From Sacculina carcini (lineage: Eukaryota; Arthropoda; Thecostraca; Sacculinidae): a stretch of 64,000 bases of DNA. Numbering within the stretch: the stretch's first letter is position 1; each line of letters begins with the position of its first letter. The notes beneath the pieces were generated by a model. That model saw nothing but the letters and a program-made list of their open reading frames with translations. It made no database searches and was not told the DNA's origin. Shown in pieces: positions 1 to 12,775 of this stretch. Made by a program: the position numbers and the translations under genes. The stretch is from the NCBI GenBank assembly GCA_916048095.2, contig OU696589.1, forward strand, positions 6,702,183 to 6,766,182. Direction: 5' to 3'.

Positions 1-521
1 CACACATGTATATCACACATGTATAACACACATACACACACATGTATAACACACACACACACATATATATGTATAACACACACACACACATATGCATAAC
101 ACACACATGTATAACACACAAACACACACACATGTATATCACACATACACACATATGTATAACACACACACACACACATATATATGTATAACACACACAC
201 ACACATATGCATAACACACACATGTATAACACACACACACACACACACACAGACACATATATGCATAACACACACATGTATAACACACACACACACATAT
301 ATATGTATAACACACACACACACACACATGTATATCACACATGTATAACACACATACACACACATGTATAACACACACACACACACATATATATGTATAA
401 CACACACACACACATATGCATAACACACACATGTATAACACACACACACACACACACACAGACACATATATGCATAACACACATACACACACATGTATAA
501 CACACACACACATATATATGT

Positions 522-581
<60 letters not shown>

Positions 582-930
582 CAACACAAAAACACACACA
601 CACACACACAAATACATACATACACCAAAAGCACATGTATAACACACATACACACACACATATGTATAACACACATACACATACATGCATAACACACATA
701 CACACACATGTATAACACACACATACATATGTATAACACACACATACATATGTATAACACACACACACACACATATGTATAACACACACATACACACACA
801 TGTATAACACAAACACACGCACACACACACAAATACATACATACACCAAAAGCACATGTATAACACACACACACACACACAAACATAACACACACACACA
901 CACATGTATAACGCAACTACACATACAAAT
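1..930. repeat. CA-rich compound satellite in STARD7 intron 4
   Basis: Nearly continuous (CA)n broken by a recurring ATGTATAAC-type motif, so the array behaves as a degenerate minisatellite built on a CA microsatellite. It lies downstream of the last visible STARD7 exon, hence in its intron; on the transcribed strand it reads TG. The long Cys/Val and Thr/His open frames across it are by-products of the repeat. Confidence 0.9.
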
Positions 931-1139
931 ACACACATGCGCTCACATAGACCCAAGCCACCCAAGCCGTCATATGGTCTAATTGAACGTCACTTACAAA
1001 TCAACCTTTACAAATTAAGAAATAAACATTGGTAAAAAATGAATATACAAAAATATAACATAGTCTAAGTTGTTATACACCCAGAAAAACATGCTGTTTT
1101 TCACATGACGTTTTTCATTTATTTCAATCATGATAATAA

Positions 1140-1425
1140 TTGTGTGTGTGTTTAGTATATATGTGTGTGTTAGTGTGTGTGTGTGTGTTTAGTATATGTG
1201 TGTTAGTGTGTGTGTGTGTGTGTTTAATATGTGTGTATGTGTGTGTTTAGTATGTGTGTGTTTAGTATGTGTGTGTGTATTAGTGTGTGTGTGTATTAGT
1301 GTGTGTGTGTGTGTTTAGTATATGTGTGTGTTAGTGTGTTTGTGTGTGTGTTTAGTATGTGTGTATGTGTGTGTTTAGTGTGTGTGTGTTTAGTGTGTGT
1401 ATGTTTAGTGTGTTTAGTGTGTGAA
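1140..1425. repeat. TG microsatellite with TTTAGTATG interruptions
   Basis: The (TG)n tract is interrupted about every 15-30 bases by TTTAGT(AT). It is intronic to STARD7, 130 bases downstream of exon 4 on the minus strand, where it reads CA. The AT-rich stretch 931-1139 shows nothing recognisable. Confidence 0.85.
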
Positions 1426-1553
1426 CTTTGATAAAACACACTCGAAGTCGATAAAAAGCCTGGGTTTTTTTCCTGTTGAAACTGTCAGTGCAGTTATCAG
1501 TTATCAGGGCACACGCACAGGTCATCCAGTGACCTGACCTGACGCCAACTGAC

Positions 1554-1793
1554 CTTGTCGAAGGTCGTGTGAGGTCGCACAACCATCACCGACCAATAAT
1601 CTGACACCCGAACTACACCAGCCGGGCGAGGACAATACAAATCGGCCCAGTCATCAGCCACAGCTCGGGACACAATAGTCAACTGGCCTGGTGACGCACC
1701 GCTTTCTCCACGGACTGATGATGATGACGTAGTGGTGACGTCATCACGATAATGCCGCCGCTCAAATACATAGTCCCGATTCGAGAACATTCG
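1554..1793 (-). CDS. STARD7-like exon 4 (START domain, central strands)
   Basis: 80 codons, phase 0 at both ends, acceptor TTTAG before CGA and donor AAG/GTCAGT. It encodes residues 373-452, including SNRDYVFERR, the LTIVSRAV strand and VMVVRPH, which match the middle of the STARD7 START domain. It contains a Ser/Thr-rich loop not seen in the vertebrate protein. The following exon is not in the window. Confidence 0.85.
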
Positions 1794-1801
1794 CTAAACA
1801 T

Positions 1802-1878
<77 letters not shown>

Positions 1879-4369
1879 CAGTATTTCTTCAATATTCATT
1901 GGAAAAACAGAAAATTATATATAAAAGTAAATATAGCACTCAAAATTGTCCATTATAAACTAAAAACTTGCGAATAATATGCATATAAAAAGTGCTGAAT
2001 TTTTTGTGTGACAAAAATAAGATAAAAGCATGCAAAAATTACAAAAACATCGCTCATACGAGAATAAATGTTAATTTATTTCGAATCGTCTGATTATAAT
2101 CTCGCGTTGGACGCAGACAAGCCACAATGAAATTGTAAGCTACTGAATCCAACATTGTTTGGTTAGAAGTGTAACGTAAGGTTCCAATGGCTGTGGTTCT
2201 GGTTCTCACCGGGAACCGAACCAGCCAGTATATGACGGCCAGTCCTGACAGCGCATGTGATGATGATGATGACCACGCCCTGACCTCGGGGTCATTGACC
2301 TTAGTGCCAATGACATTGTGGTCGTTGATCTTGGAATCATTGGACTTGGGGTCAGTGACCTTGGGGTCGTTGACCTCGGTCGGCGGGTCAATGACACGCA
2401 GCTGTTCGACACTGTTGTCCCAAACGCGGCGATACTCGGTGTTCAACTGCACCTCACAAAACGCATCGGCCGAAATATCGCTGAACGAGCCGTACACCTT
2501 GTAGACATAGAGATGCCGATGTTGTTCGTGTTGTCGTCGCCACACTATAGTGCCTCGCTTCTCGAGGAACGGCACCCACGAACTGGCAGGCAGTCGATTC
2601 ACTGCCGCCGTTGGCTCGCCGTTATTGCAGCGACAATAATCAACCCCGGACACTTTCTGGTCGATCAGCTGTCTACAATGACACTCGGAACAATACACCG
2701 AATTGAGCAACAACTCGCCAAACTCGTCGAATTCGTTCTCGTAACCATGACTACCACACACAAACAAACACACTGTTAATTATTTTCAATATTATAATAG
2801 GTATAATATTTATTGTAATAATAATAGTAATAATAACGCGAAATATTAGACTGAATCATATTCATCAAACTGATCTATATAGAAACACAAGAAATCAATT
2901 TATACCTTTACAACTTCAATTTCGGAATAATCAACTTCAATTTCGGAATAGTGATTTTTCGTCGGAGTACGCTAGAAACAGTATTCACGTGATTACATAT
3001 TTTACATTCGTGTATTTGACGTACGCGGATGATAATTACTCTACTGTATTCAAGTGTGTTGAGCGGCAAGTTGTGACAAAATGATTCATCTGATCTATAA
3101 TCTCACTGATCCGTCAAAGGCCTGAAGAAATTCCGCCTAGCTCGTCAATTTACGCCAAGTATTCATTTGCGACAGTTTCAGTGTGTATTAAGATTAATTC
3201 AAATGCATTTTGTCTGGCCTTTCAGCAATACACTGATTTATAGTTGAAAGTAGTGGTAATATTGCAAATATCCAATATGTCATGGTGTAAGTGAAAGACA
3301 TAGCACAAGCAGTTGAGTACAGTAATTCCAGGGGGTCGTAACCGGTAAAATAAATTTTGTTGAAGAAATTATATGTCTAACATATGCCGTAACCCTTCTC
3401 CTGAAAAAACGTACTGTTGTATGAATGAATATTGAATAAAGAACTTTTGTTATTACTTCCTTTGTATTTTCATCATTTCTATATAGTTATAAAGAATCCA
3501 GAGGTAAATGCGAGAACTGACTTTTGATTTGAAAGAGGTGAGAACACTGAGGAAAAGGTTTGTTCTCTCTCACCTGACAGATGATGATGCTTGATTGTTT
3601 CTGCTATCTCCACCGCTCTGACCGTTCTTATCAGCTCCGGCGGCGGCGGCGGCGGCGGCGGCGGTGCCAGAAACATTACTGCTGCTCTCCTTCCACGAGG
3701 ACTGTTCATAACCCCCATCATGTTGTGACCTATCACCGCCACTGTTGTCGTTCTTGTTAGTGCTAGTATTGTTACTGTTGTTGTTGCTGTTAGTGACGAG
3801 AGGCACTCCTAGCAAGGACCAGCGCGCGCGATCAGCCAGACGACGACCGTAACTGCGCGCCAAGGCACGCAAAGCGTCTCGCTCGTATAATGTGCAGTAC
3901 AATTCGAATATCTGCCCCACAACCATCACCGATACACACACAGACAGACAGACACACACAAATACAGCACGTATTTATTATCGTTAAATTCATATTAAAT
4001 AACATGATAAAAAATGGTTTTATTATAATAAAATAATAATGATAATACATGATTTTTCTACAATCGAATCCACAAGCACAAAATGAAAACAAACAATTAT
4101 TAAAAGCCAGGGGATGTTCAGCCAAAACTCACGCGCAACGACCGTTTGATGCGCTGAATCAATAAAAACTGCAGCTGAGTGAGAGACAGGTGCAGCAGCA
4201 GAGAATCGGCCACCGTGCGTCGGATTTGCCGCACAAAATGGCCGCCCAGTGCCGGACTGCGCCATTTTCGTCGCCACGTGGACACGGCGTGACGACACTC
4301 AACGCGTTGATTTGTGACGGACAGTCGAAAGCTGCCAAAAGCAATGCCAGCCGAGCGTAGGGCGCACAT
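1554..4369 (-). CDS. STARD7-like START-domain lipid transfer protein (gene span, 3' end off window)
   Basis: START-domain protein of the STARD7 family, which carries phosphatidylcholine between membranes, mainly to mitochondria. Four exons join with compatible phases: 4369-4133, 3911-3574, 2750-2210, 1793-1554 (452 codons). The START domain begins near residue 245; the segment from WVPFLEK through NTEYRRVWD, then IYWLVRFP and SNRDYVFERR, follows the STARD7 order closely. The N-terminus is Arg-rich and almost free of acidic residues, as expected of a mitochondrial presequence (inference). The last quarter of START must lie left of base 1. It is longer than human STARD7 because of Asn/Ser/Ala low-complexity sequence in exon 2 and a pentapeptide repeat in exon 3. 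The start ATG at 4369 follows an in-frame stop. Confidence 0.85.
1801..1875. repeat. (CA)n(TA)n microsatellite at STARD7 intron 3 acceptor
   Basis: A short CA run followed by about 60 bases of pure TA begins 7 bases beyond the exon 4 acceptor. The rest of intron 3 (1876-2209) is AT-rich with no other feature seen. Confidence 0.9.
2210..2750 (-). CDS. STARD7-like exon 3 (START N-terminal half)
   Basis: 180 codons plus one leading base (phase 2 entry), donor CCG/GTGAGA. It holds residues 192-372: an acidic and Cys-containing linker, then the START start at Trp250, the WRR motif, VYGSFSDI, and NTEYRRVWD, typical of STARD7. Between the VID strand and the IYWLVRFP strand sits a ~50-residue insertion absent from the family norm. 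Confidence 0.88.
2281..2381 (-). repeat. In-frame 15-bp coding repeat (pentapeptide VNDPK-like x6)
   Basis: The coding strand gives VNDPK, VTDPK, SNDSK, INDHN, VIGTK, VNDPE in a row (about residues 318-347), a degenerate 15-bp tandem repeat that keeps frame inside the START domain. It is followed by a poly-Ser run. Confidence 0.8.
2751..3573. other. STARD7 intron 2, AT-rich, nothing recognised
   Basis: AT-rich unique-looking sequence with a short local duplication (AACTTCAATTTCGGAATA twice near 2920-2950). No coding or RNA signal seen. Confidence 0.6.
3574..3911 (-). CDS. STARD7-like exon 2 (N-terminal helix plus low-complexity linker)
   Basis: 112 codons plus two bases (phase 2 donor, CAG/GTGAGA), phase 0 acceptor GCAG. 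It starts IFELYCTLYERDALRALARSYGR (written here in part), resembling the Arg-rich helix that follows the presequence in STARD7. It then runs into a disordered linker with Asn/Ser repeats and an eight-Ala tract coded by (GCC)n at about 3634-3662. The phase fits exon 3 exactly. Confidence 0.75.
4133..4369 (-). CDS. STARD7-like exon 1 (putative mitochondrial targeting N-terminus)
   Basis: 79 codons from ATG at 4369, preceded in frame by a TGA; donor CGC/GTGAGT, phase 0. The peptide is rich in Arg, Ser, Ala and Leu with a single Glu, followed by a hydrophobic LLLHLSLTQLQFLLI segment, fitting a presequence and membrane-apposed helix. No strong residue-level homology, so exon assignment rests on splice signals, phase and position. 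Another frame is also open here but ends in a stop. Confidence 0.6.
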
Positions 4370-6076
4370 TGGCCACAAATCCTGTCCGCCGCCGCCAAGT
4401 CAGCTGCCGACAAAAACGACACAAAACAAACGAGCGGTCAGGCAGCAGCATGACATCTTTAAAAGCACGTGCCATTTACTGGGCCGCAACATTTTACTGT
4501 GACAACCCAGACAAACACACACACATGGAAATACACACGCACAAGGCTCACAAAGTATCTCAGTAACTCGAGCATTTAACTGTTGTTCCTTGAAACTTGG
4601 TCGTATTGAAATTTGTAATGTGAAATTGAATGCTACACCGATTGGAAGCAAACGCTTTTACTACACACTTGCTACACATCCATTACATCAATCAACCTTC
4701 ACTTATTAAGAAGAAAAACTATGTCATACTAAGAAAAATATAATTAACATATCCCAAAGGGATGAATTAACGTCTTAGTGTTACGAACACCAAACATCTA
4801 GTGCGAAAAATACCAATATAGCCAAAAATTGAAACCAATCAGCACAATAATAACGCAAAAGCAATGCAAAATAAACTACAAAAACCAAAAATAAAGCAAC
4901 ATACACAGAAAGCATAAATTACAGCAAACAACTCAATCCAAATCGACAAGCATGGTATTGGGATGCCAGTTTCAACCTGGCAATAAAAAACAAAAATTAG
5001 ACAAGAAAACTCGTCTTGTCCGTTGATTCAGTTCAGTTCAGTTCAGTGTATTCAAACGATGAGAAACCGACATTCTTCAAATTTTCCCATATTTTTTCAA
5101 TAACTAAAATGCACACACTATTTCACACTTATATGTAGCTACAATATTATTTTGCAAATTTAATACTTCATAATTTCCGCGTATTTTATATTTCACAATT
5201 TTAATTCGACCTTTTCAAGAAAAAATTTCACCACACAATTGGAGCTGAACCACCATGGAGACGGTTGTATTGACACAAAAGACAGCACAGGAGCATCAGA
5301 ATCGGTCATATCAGGCAAGTATACGCAAATACGCCTGTAAATAATTATTTCGCCGCACCTGCGCGATAATCAGACGCAACAAAACAACAACGCGACACAA
5401 ACAACGCACAAAAACAATAATTTGTCTCTGATGAAAAACATTTTCGTTCAGTACTTGGAAAAAAACAAACAACTCAGACCATACACGCACGCGCACACTG
5501 TAGAAAACTAAAACACATTCGACGATCGACGCAACATAGAAAACTACACATATCTCAAATAGGCGCTGTACATTCAACTTGAATGCTTGGATTGTAGAAT
5601 AAATGAATGAATGCGCTCAAAAAACACCACTACATCGGCAGTAACGGACAGAGAAATGCTGGAAACCAAGAAATGGCACGGCCTAACAGATCCACTCTTT
5701 CCTCTGCAAGCCCTATATCATGCTACTGATTGAGACAAGGTAGAATAAAAACAGACTCACACACACACACACACACACCCTCTCTCACACACACACACAC
5801 ACACACGCCGTGCAGAATAGCCTGAATCACTCTATGGTAGTCTATGTTGCGTTATACCCAAGATGAAAACACACACACACATACACACACTCACGCATGC
5901 TTAACCTCCTCATAGGCAGCGACCAAAACGAGCCTCTCTGTTGTACTCGCAAATAGCTCATCCCTATATGCGGCCACACAGCCAACTCTGAGCTAAGACA
6001 GTCAGTTTGTCTGTCTGTCTGTCCGAGTGTGCGTGTGTGTGTGGATGTGACACAGGTGGGTGGAGGCAGCATCAGG
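4370..6076. other. Intergenic: STARD7 promoter side and BRE1 3' UTR side
   Basis: AT-rich from about 4570 to 5750 without a credible exon. It should contain the STARD7 promoter (near 4370-4500, GC-richer) and the BRE1 3' UTR (just below 6077). No clear polyadenylation signal for BRE1 was identified. Short CA tracts lie at about 5758-5808 and 5872-5892. Confidence 0.5.
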
Positions 6077-6268
6077 CTAGGTGAGAAAGAGACGATGATA
6101 GTCGTTGGCGCCGAAGGCCGCGTTACATTTGGGACACTTGCGTTGTCTGGTCTCGTAGCGCGTGCGCAGACACGAGAAACAGAACACGTGGAAGCATTTG
6201 GTAAGCACGGCGTCCTTGCGCTTCACTTTGCACGAAGGACAAGTCAACTGCTCCTTGTACTCGCGAAC
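6077..6268 (-). CDS. BRE1 exon 17 (RING finger and stop)
   Basis: Residues 918-980; TAG stop at 6079-6077. Acceptor TTAG before GTT, phase 0. It encodes the complete C3HC4 RING with spacing C-x2-C-x11-C-x-H-x2-C-x2-C-x11-C-x2-C. Confidence 0.95.
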   Translation of the reverse strand, partial: VREYKEQLTCPSCKVKRKDAVLTKCFHVFCFSCLRTRYETRQRKCPKCNAAFGANDYHRLFLT

Positions 6269-7638
6269 CTAACACACACACACACAGTGTAGTTAAAATT
6301 GGAGATGACTCTGAAGTGACAAAACCTACACACCTGCTTAATGAGTTACACAAGACATCTCACATCCAACATGAGTTACACAAGACATCTCACATCCAAC
6401 ATGAGTTATACAAGACATCTCACATCCAGCATGAGTTACACAAGACATCTCACATCCAGCATTAGTTACACAAGACATCTCACATCCAACATGAGTTACA
6501 CAAGACATATCACATCCAACATGAGGTACACAAGACATCTCACATCCAACATGAGTTACACAAGACATCTCACATCCTACATGAGTTACACAAGACATCT
6601 CACATCCAACATGAGTTACACAAGACATCTCACATCCAGCACGAGTTACACAAGACATCTCACATCCAGCATGAGTTACACAAGACATCTCACATCCAAC
6701 ATGAGTTACACAAGACATCTCACATCCAGCATGAGTTACACAAGACATCTCACATCCAACATGAGTTACACAAGACATCTCACATCCAACATTAGTTACA
6801 CAAGACATCTCACATCCAACATTAGTTACACAAGACATTTCACCTCCTCCATGAGAACTTCATCAGCTGCGCCAGCCAATTCTATCTTGTTGGCTCGTTC
6901 CAGCTTGCGTTTCAACGTGGCCGCTTCTTCCTGCAAGCGTCTGGTTTTGAACGTTTCTTGTTCAACCGACGCCGTTTTCTCGACGACCACTTGCTGCGCC
7001 TCCAGCATCTGAGAATGGTACTTCTCTGCAAGCACACACGCATACACACGCACACACATACACACGTGTTGATGTACTGTAAGTTTTGTCGAATATTTTT
7101 TTAAATATTGTGATTGTTCTTTGCGTATATATTATTGCAAATATCATGTGTCGTATAACAATGTGATATTATACATGTTCGTTCAAGAGCCGCGGCTCAA
7201 CGAACATTGCCACTGTTTAGTGTTTATGTTGTTACTGTGTAAGTGATTATTCCGTGGCAATACATTATAAATTAAAAAAAAATTACATAGAGGTATAAAC
7301 CATTGGCACGTGGACTCTTAAACTGAAGAAGTCATCCGATATGAAGAAAACAGGAATTATGCAAGTTGGTTGCAAAAACTATTTGTCATAAAATAAAAAC
7401 TCAAATAAAAACAAACTCCTAAATCTTTCCACTCACCCACACGTTGACACACACTGACACACACAAACACTGACACACACACACACACATACTGTACTGT
7501 ATATATACTCAGATGTCCGTGAGGAGTTTCGGTTCAAAGAACATTTGTGCCACCTATGCGGTGTTTAGTATTGTGTTTACTGTTGTTATATGTGTGTTGA
7601 GAGTGGGCAAATAACTTTACTTTACTTTACACACACTG

Positions 7639-7670
<32 letters not shown>

Positions 7671-10600
7671 ACACACACACTGACATACACAAACACACAC
7701 ACAAACATACACACACTGACATACACACAAACATACACAAACATACACACTGACACACACATACACAAACATACACACACTGACATACACACATACAAAC
7801 ATACACACACTGACACACACATACAAACACACACAAACATACACAAACACACAAAAACATACACACATACACAAACACACACAAACATACACACACAGAC
7901 ATACACACACAGACATACACACACTGACATACACAAACACACTGACATACACAAACACACACAAACACACACACACACACACTGACATACACAAACACAC
8001 ACACAGACATACACACACTGACACACACACACACACACAAACATACACAAACATACACACACACAAACATACACTGACACACACAAACATACACACACAC
8101 AAACATACACACACACAGACCGAGATGTAATTTGAGATCGGCGGCCGCCTGTGCTGATTCAATGGCCTTGCGTTTGTGCATTTCCATAGCCTGCTGTCGA
8201 AAGCTGAGTTCTTTCTTCACGTTGGCCAGATCGTTCTGCAGAAGACGCTCGAGCTCCTCCAGGTTACGTACCACCTGGTTCTGTGCGTCCACCTGAGTGC
8301 ATAGTGTCTTTGCCTGACTCACACACATACACACAGATACACGCCCATAATATATACAACATCTTCGTTTGCATCTTGTGTTTGATTGACCAGTTCGGAA
8401 GTAAGGACTTGCGACGTGCGTATCGCTCGTATTTTTGCTAACAATTTAAATTTTTCTTGACATTTCCAGCTTAAGTTCAGTAGTTTTGCAGTTTGGAAAT
8501 AAATAGGTTAGAAATATATGTGTGGAGTGTGAGAATCGAACACTTAAAAGCACTTAGGAAGCACTTCAGAAGCTGAATCGAACAGACCCAAGGACACACA
8601 GAGACACAAGGACTCACTCGTTCATTCAACATGTCCTTCTCTTCAAGCACCATCTTGTAGGTCTGGTTGGCCTTGATCCGTTCCGACATCAGCTTGAAGT
8701 TGGCATCATCTTTCTCGCGCAGTTGCTGAATCAGCCTGATGTTCTGCTCCTGCATATCCTCGAATGCCTGTCCCGTCACCTCCATCTCGTTGACAAGCGC
8801 CTCCGCTTCCTACGCGCACAAGACCGAACATACACACAAACATACAGACAGTCAGACAGTCAGTTAGTTAGTCAGTCAGTAAGTTAGTTAGTCAGTTAGT
8901 TAGTCAGTAAGTCAGTTAGTTAGTCAGTCAGTGAGTCAGTAAGTTAGTTAGTCAGTTAGTTAGTCAGTCAGTTAGTTAGTTAGTCAGTCAGTTAGTCAGT
9001 TAGTCAGTTAGTCAGTCAGTTAGTCAGTTAGTTAGTTAGTCAGTTAGTCAGTCAGTCAGTTAGTCAGTCAGTCAGTCAGTCAGTCAGTTAGTTAGACAAT
9101 TAGTTAGTTAGTCAGTTAGTTAGTCAGTCAGTCAGTTAGTTAGTCAGTTAGTTAGTTAGTCAGTTAGTTAGTCAGTTTCTACCATTTCTCCTTATCGTGT
9201 TGTTCTTTGTCCTCATTTGTCCTATTTTTTCACTTTTCATGATTTCATCTGATTTTTCGCTCTTTCTCTATTAACTCTTATATTATTGGCTAAAATATAT
9301 TTTCTTATCAATCTCCCTCTCTCTTGCTACATCTTTTGGTTAGCTTCTGGTACATGTTGGAACACCACACAGGGTGGTAATAGTGCACCTGCACTCATCC
9401 CCCATGCTACTGGATTTGCCTGTAATTGGTAAGAAAGTAATGCTAACACAGACACACACATAAAGACACACACAAACACACTGACACTCGGAGAAAACCG
9501 GACAAATTCACCTGTTTTTGATTTTGAATTTGCTTGTGCAGAAGATGATTGAGATCCTCCAGTTGGCGAATTTTGCGAATTGCATCCTCGTCGGCCAACT
9601 TTTTGCGCTCTTCTTTCTTGGCCTCCTAAAACCACAACACACACACACACACACGTGAGGTTTTGGACTGCGTGGTGTAGTGGTAGCACACCCGCCTCAC
9701 CAGCGGGAGGTCCGTGGTTTAAAATCCAACAGCCCAAACAAATCTATAATCCAACAGCCCTTGTTCACCCAGCAGTAAATGATGGTACCAGATATCAGTC
9801 ATGTGTTGTGTCATGCATTCTGGGGAGGTGGCCCTCTCTAATACGTCTTTCGTCCTTGTGGCGTCATAGCGTGGAGAGGGTCGGTTCTGTGGTGGCAGCG
9901 AGCTGCACGGGACACACCTGTGTGTGTTTATAAGCTTCGACTACTTCCCGTGTAGCTGTCACTTGAGGCTATTAACCACTATATACACACACACAGCACC
10001 TGGAATTTTTTCAGTTGCGCGCGCAGGTCGTCGGCATCTTGGCGACACCGTCGTTCAGCGGCCATCAGCTGAGCCTTGTCACGAGGCTCCTTGCCAACTC
10101 CCTTGTGCATGTCCAACAACAACTTCATCTCCTTCTGTTCATTCACCGCCTTCCTACTCACACACCGACACACACACACACACACACACACACACCGACA
10201 CACACACACAGAAACAAACACACACACACACACACACACACACAGAGAGAGAGAAACGAACACACACACACACACATACATTTCAATTAAACACATAAAT
10301 ATGGCGAAATTCCTACACAATGCGTCTCAGATGCGTACAGACAGTACACAATTTACAGTACAATTACACAATGCGGCAATGAATAAACAGACACACCTAC
10401 ACACGTGGGAAAATTCATAAACACACACACAGAGGCATATATTTGGTGGAAGGGCAGATTTATCGTATCATATCGTAACCAGCTGACGTAGACACATACA
10501 CCGACACACACACACACATTTACACACACACACACATACATACACACTTCATTTCATATCTATTGACGACAGCACACACACAGATGGTCCAACAAAAGAC

Positions 10601-12612
10601 AATATAATTATAATAAGCAAAATATGAACATGTGACAATGTAACCTTGGAGACAAAATAATCTTTTAATAAAGCAAAAATAACAACACACACACATACAC
10701 ACACACAAATAGCACACACACATACACACACACAAATAGCACAAACACACACACACACACACACACACAAATAGTACACACACACACACGCACACACAAA
10801 TAGGTGATATCATTATTCAAAAATTCACAAATTTTAACTATCTCTGCTAATTGAAAATTGAATTAATCGCTTCTTGGAATCATATTTGTATCTTCTCATT
10901 TATCTAAATTGCTCGCAGCCAGGCGATATTTCACACACATTATCATGACCACTTATCATTGACACACACCAACACACTCATACTACAGTACTGTATCACT
11001 GACTGCAAATGTCTTACTTGAGCTGCAGTTTGAGATCGCGAATGGTGTCGGCGTCCTGTCTTGTCTGTTCTCTCAGTTTGGCTATTTCCTTGTCGTTTTT
11101 CGACGGCGTTGTTTCTTGTTTCACGTCCTTCTTGTCGGCCGTCGTAGCAGCTTGTCCGTCAGCGTTCTGCGATATGAGACGGATCAAGTTCACCTTACAA
11201 AAGCTGCCTTACTGGCTGGGTATCAAGAGTTTATCGCAGTATAGCGCAGTATACGTTGACTCGGAAATATTGTGAATGCTAGGCTGTGTGTGGTGCGCTA
11301 GAAATGCGCAAATAACTAAACTGTTTGTATATTATCTATCTATCGCTCACAACAATACTGAAACACAATGACAAAAACACTCACTCACAAGAAAACCGAC
11401 GTACAAACTCACGCACTCACACATACACTGACACAATGGCACAATATCACTGACACATTGACACAATACGATTGACATAATGACGCAATATCATTGACAC
11501 ATTGACACAATATCATTGACACAATGACGCAATATCAATGACACAATGACACAATATCATTGACACAATGACGCAATATCAATGACACAATGACACAATA
11601 TCAATGACACAATGACACAATATCATTGCCACAATGACACATTATCATTGCCACATTGACACAATATCATTGACACAATGACGCAATATCAATGACACAA
11701 TGACACAATATCATTGACACAATGACACATTATCATTGCCACATTGACACAATATCATTGACACAATGACACAATATCATTGACACAATGACGCAATATC
11801 ATTGACACAATGACACAATATCATTGACACAATGACGCAATATCAATGACACAATGACACAATATCATTGACACAATGACGCAATATCAATGACACAATG
11901 ACACAATATCATTGCCACAATGACACATTATCATTGCCACAATGACACAATATCATTGACACAATGGCACAATATCATTGACACAATGACAAAATACCAT
12001 TGACACAATATCACAATATCCATGACACAATGACACATTATCATTGACACAATGGCACAATATCATTGACACAATGACACAATATCATTGACACAATGAC
12101 ACATTATCATTGACACAATGGCACAATATCATTGACACAATATCACTGCCACATTGACACAATGACACAATATCATTGACACAATGACACAATATCATTG
12201 ACACAATGACACAATATCATTGACACATTGACACAATATCATTGACACATTGACACAATATCATTGACACAATGACACACACCGGTTGTGCAGCATCCAC
12301 GTCTTCCTTCTTAACGTCCAAGTCATCTTTATCTGTTGTTGTCCTGGCCGCACCGCCGCTGTTATTCTGAGACGCGCCGGTCGTGGCGGCGGTGGTGGTA
12401 GAATCGTCCTTGCAATCTCGCTCCGATGATGTCGAGTCTTTGCGTTCACAACGACCTCGTCCACTGCGAGCTAGCTGTGTCTCCTCGCACTCACGACGCA
12501 ACTAAACCAACCGCCATACATTCACAAACACAGACATGAACATATACACACACACACACGGACACATTAGCGCACACACAAACACACGCACACAGACACA
12601 CATTCACAAATG

Positions 12613-12658
<46 letters not shown>

Positions 12659-12732
12659 GAGACACTCACAAACACAGATGAACACAGACACAAGAACACA
12701 CACACTCACACACACAGAGGGAAATACATTCA

Positions 12733-12775
<43 letters not shown>

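Noticed and set aside
139-936. Long Cys/Val- and Thr/His-only open frames over CA/TG tracts (also 7590-8334, 13828-14388, 51893-52150, 54959-56116, 60751-61403)
   Set aside because: They are translations of dinucleotide repeats, open in several frames and both strands, with no complexity or homology.
4159-4422. Alternative 87-codon minus-strand frame over STARD7 exon 1
   Set aside because: It stops at 4159 before any usable donor that would keep frame with exon 2; the 79-codon frame splices cleanly.
6341-6842. Possible CRISPR array (regular 30-bp repeats)
   Set aside because: Units are contiguous without spacers, and the context is a eukaryotic intron.
6341-7012. 223-codon plus-strand and 166-codon minus-strand frames of decapeptide repeats
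   Set aside because: The 30-bp unit is a multiple of three, so frames stay open by arithmetic. The region is a BRE1 intron with good splice sites on either side.
9671-9740. Functional tRNA-Val gene
   Set aside because: The A box is good but the B box is altered and no acceptor stem closes; a SINE body follows.
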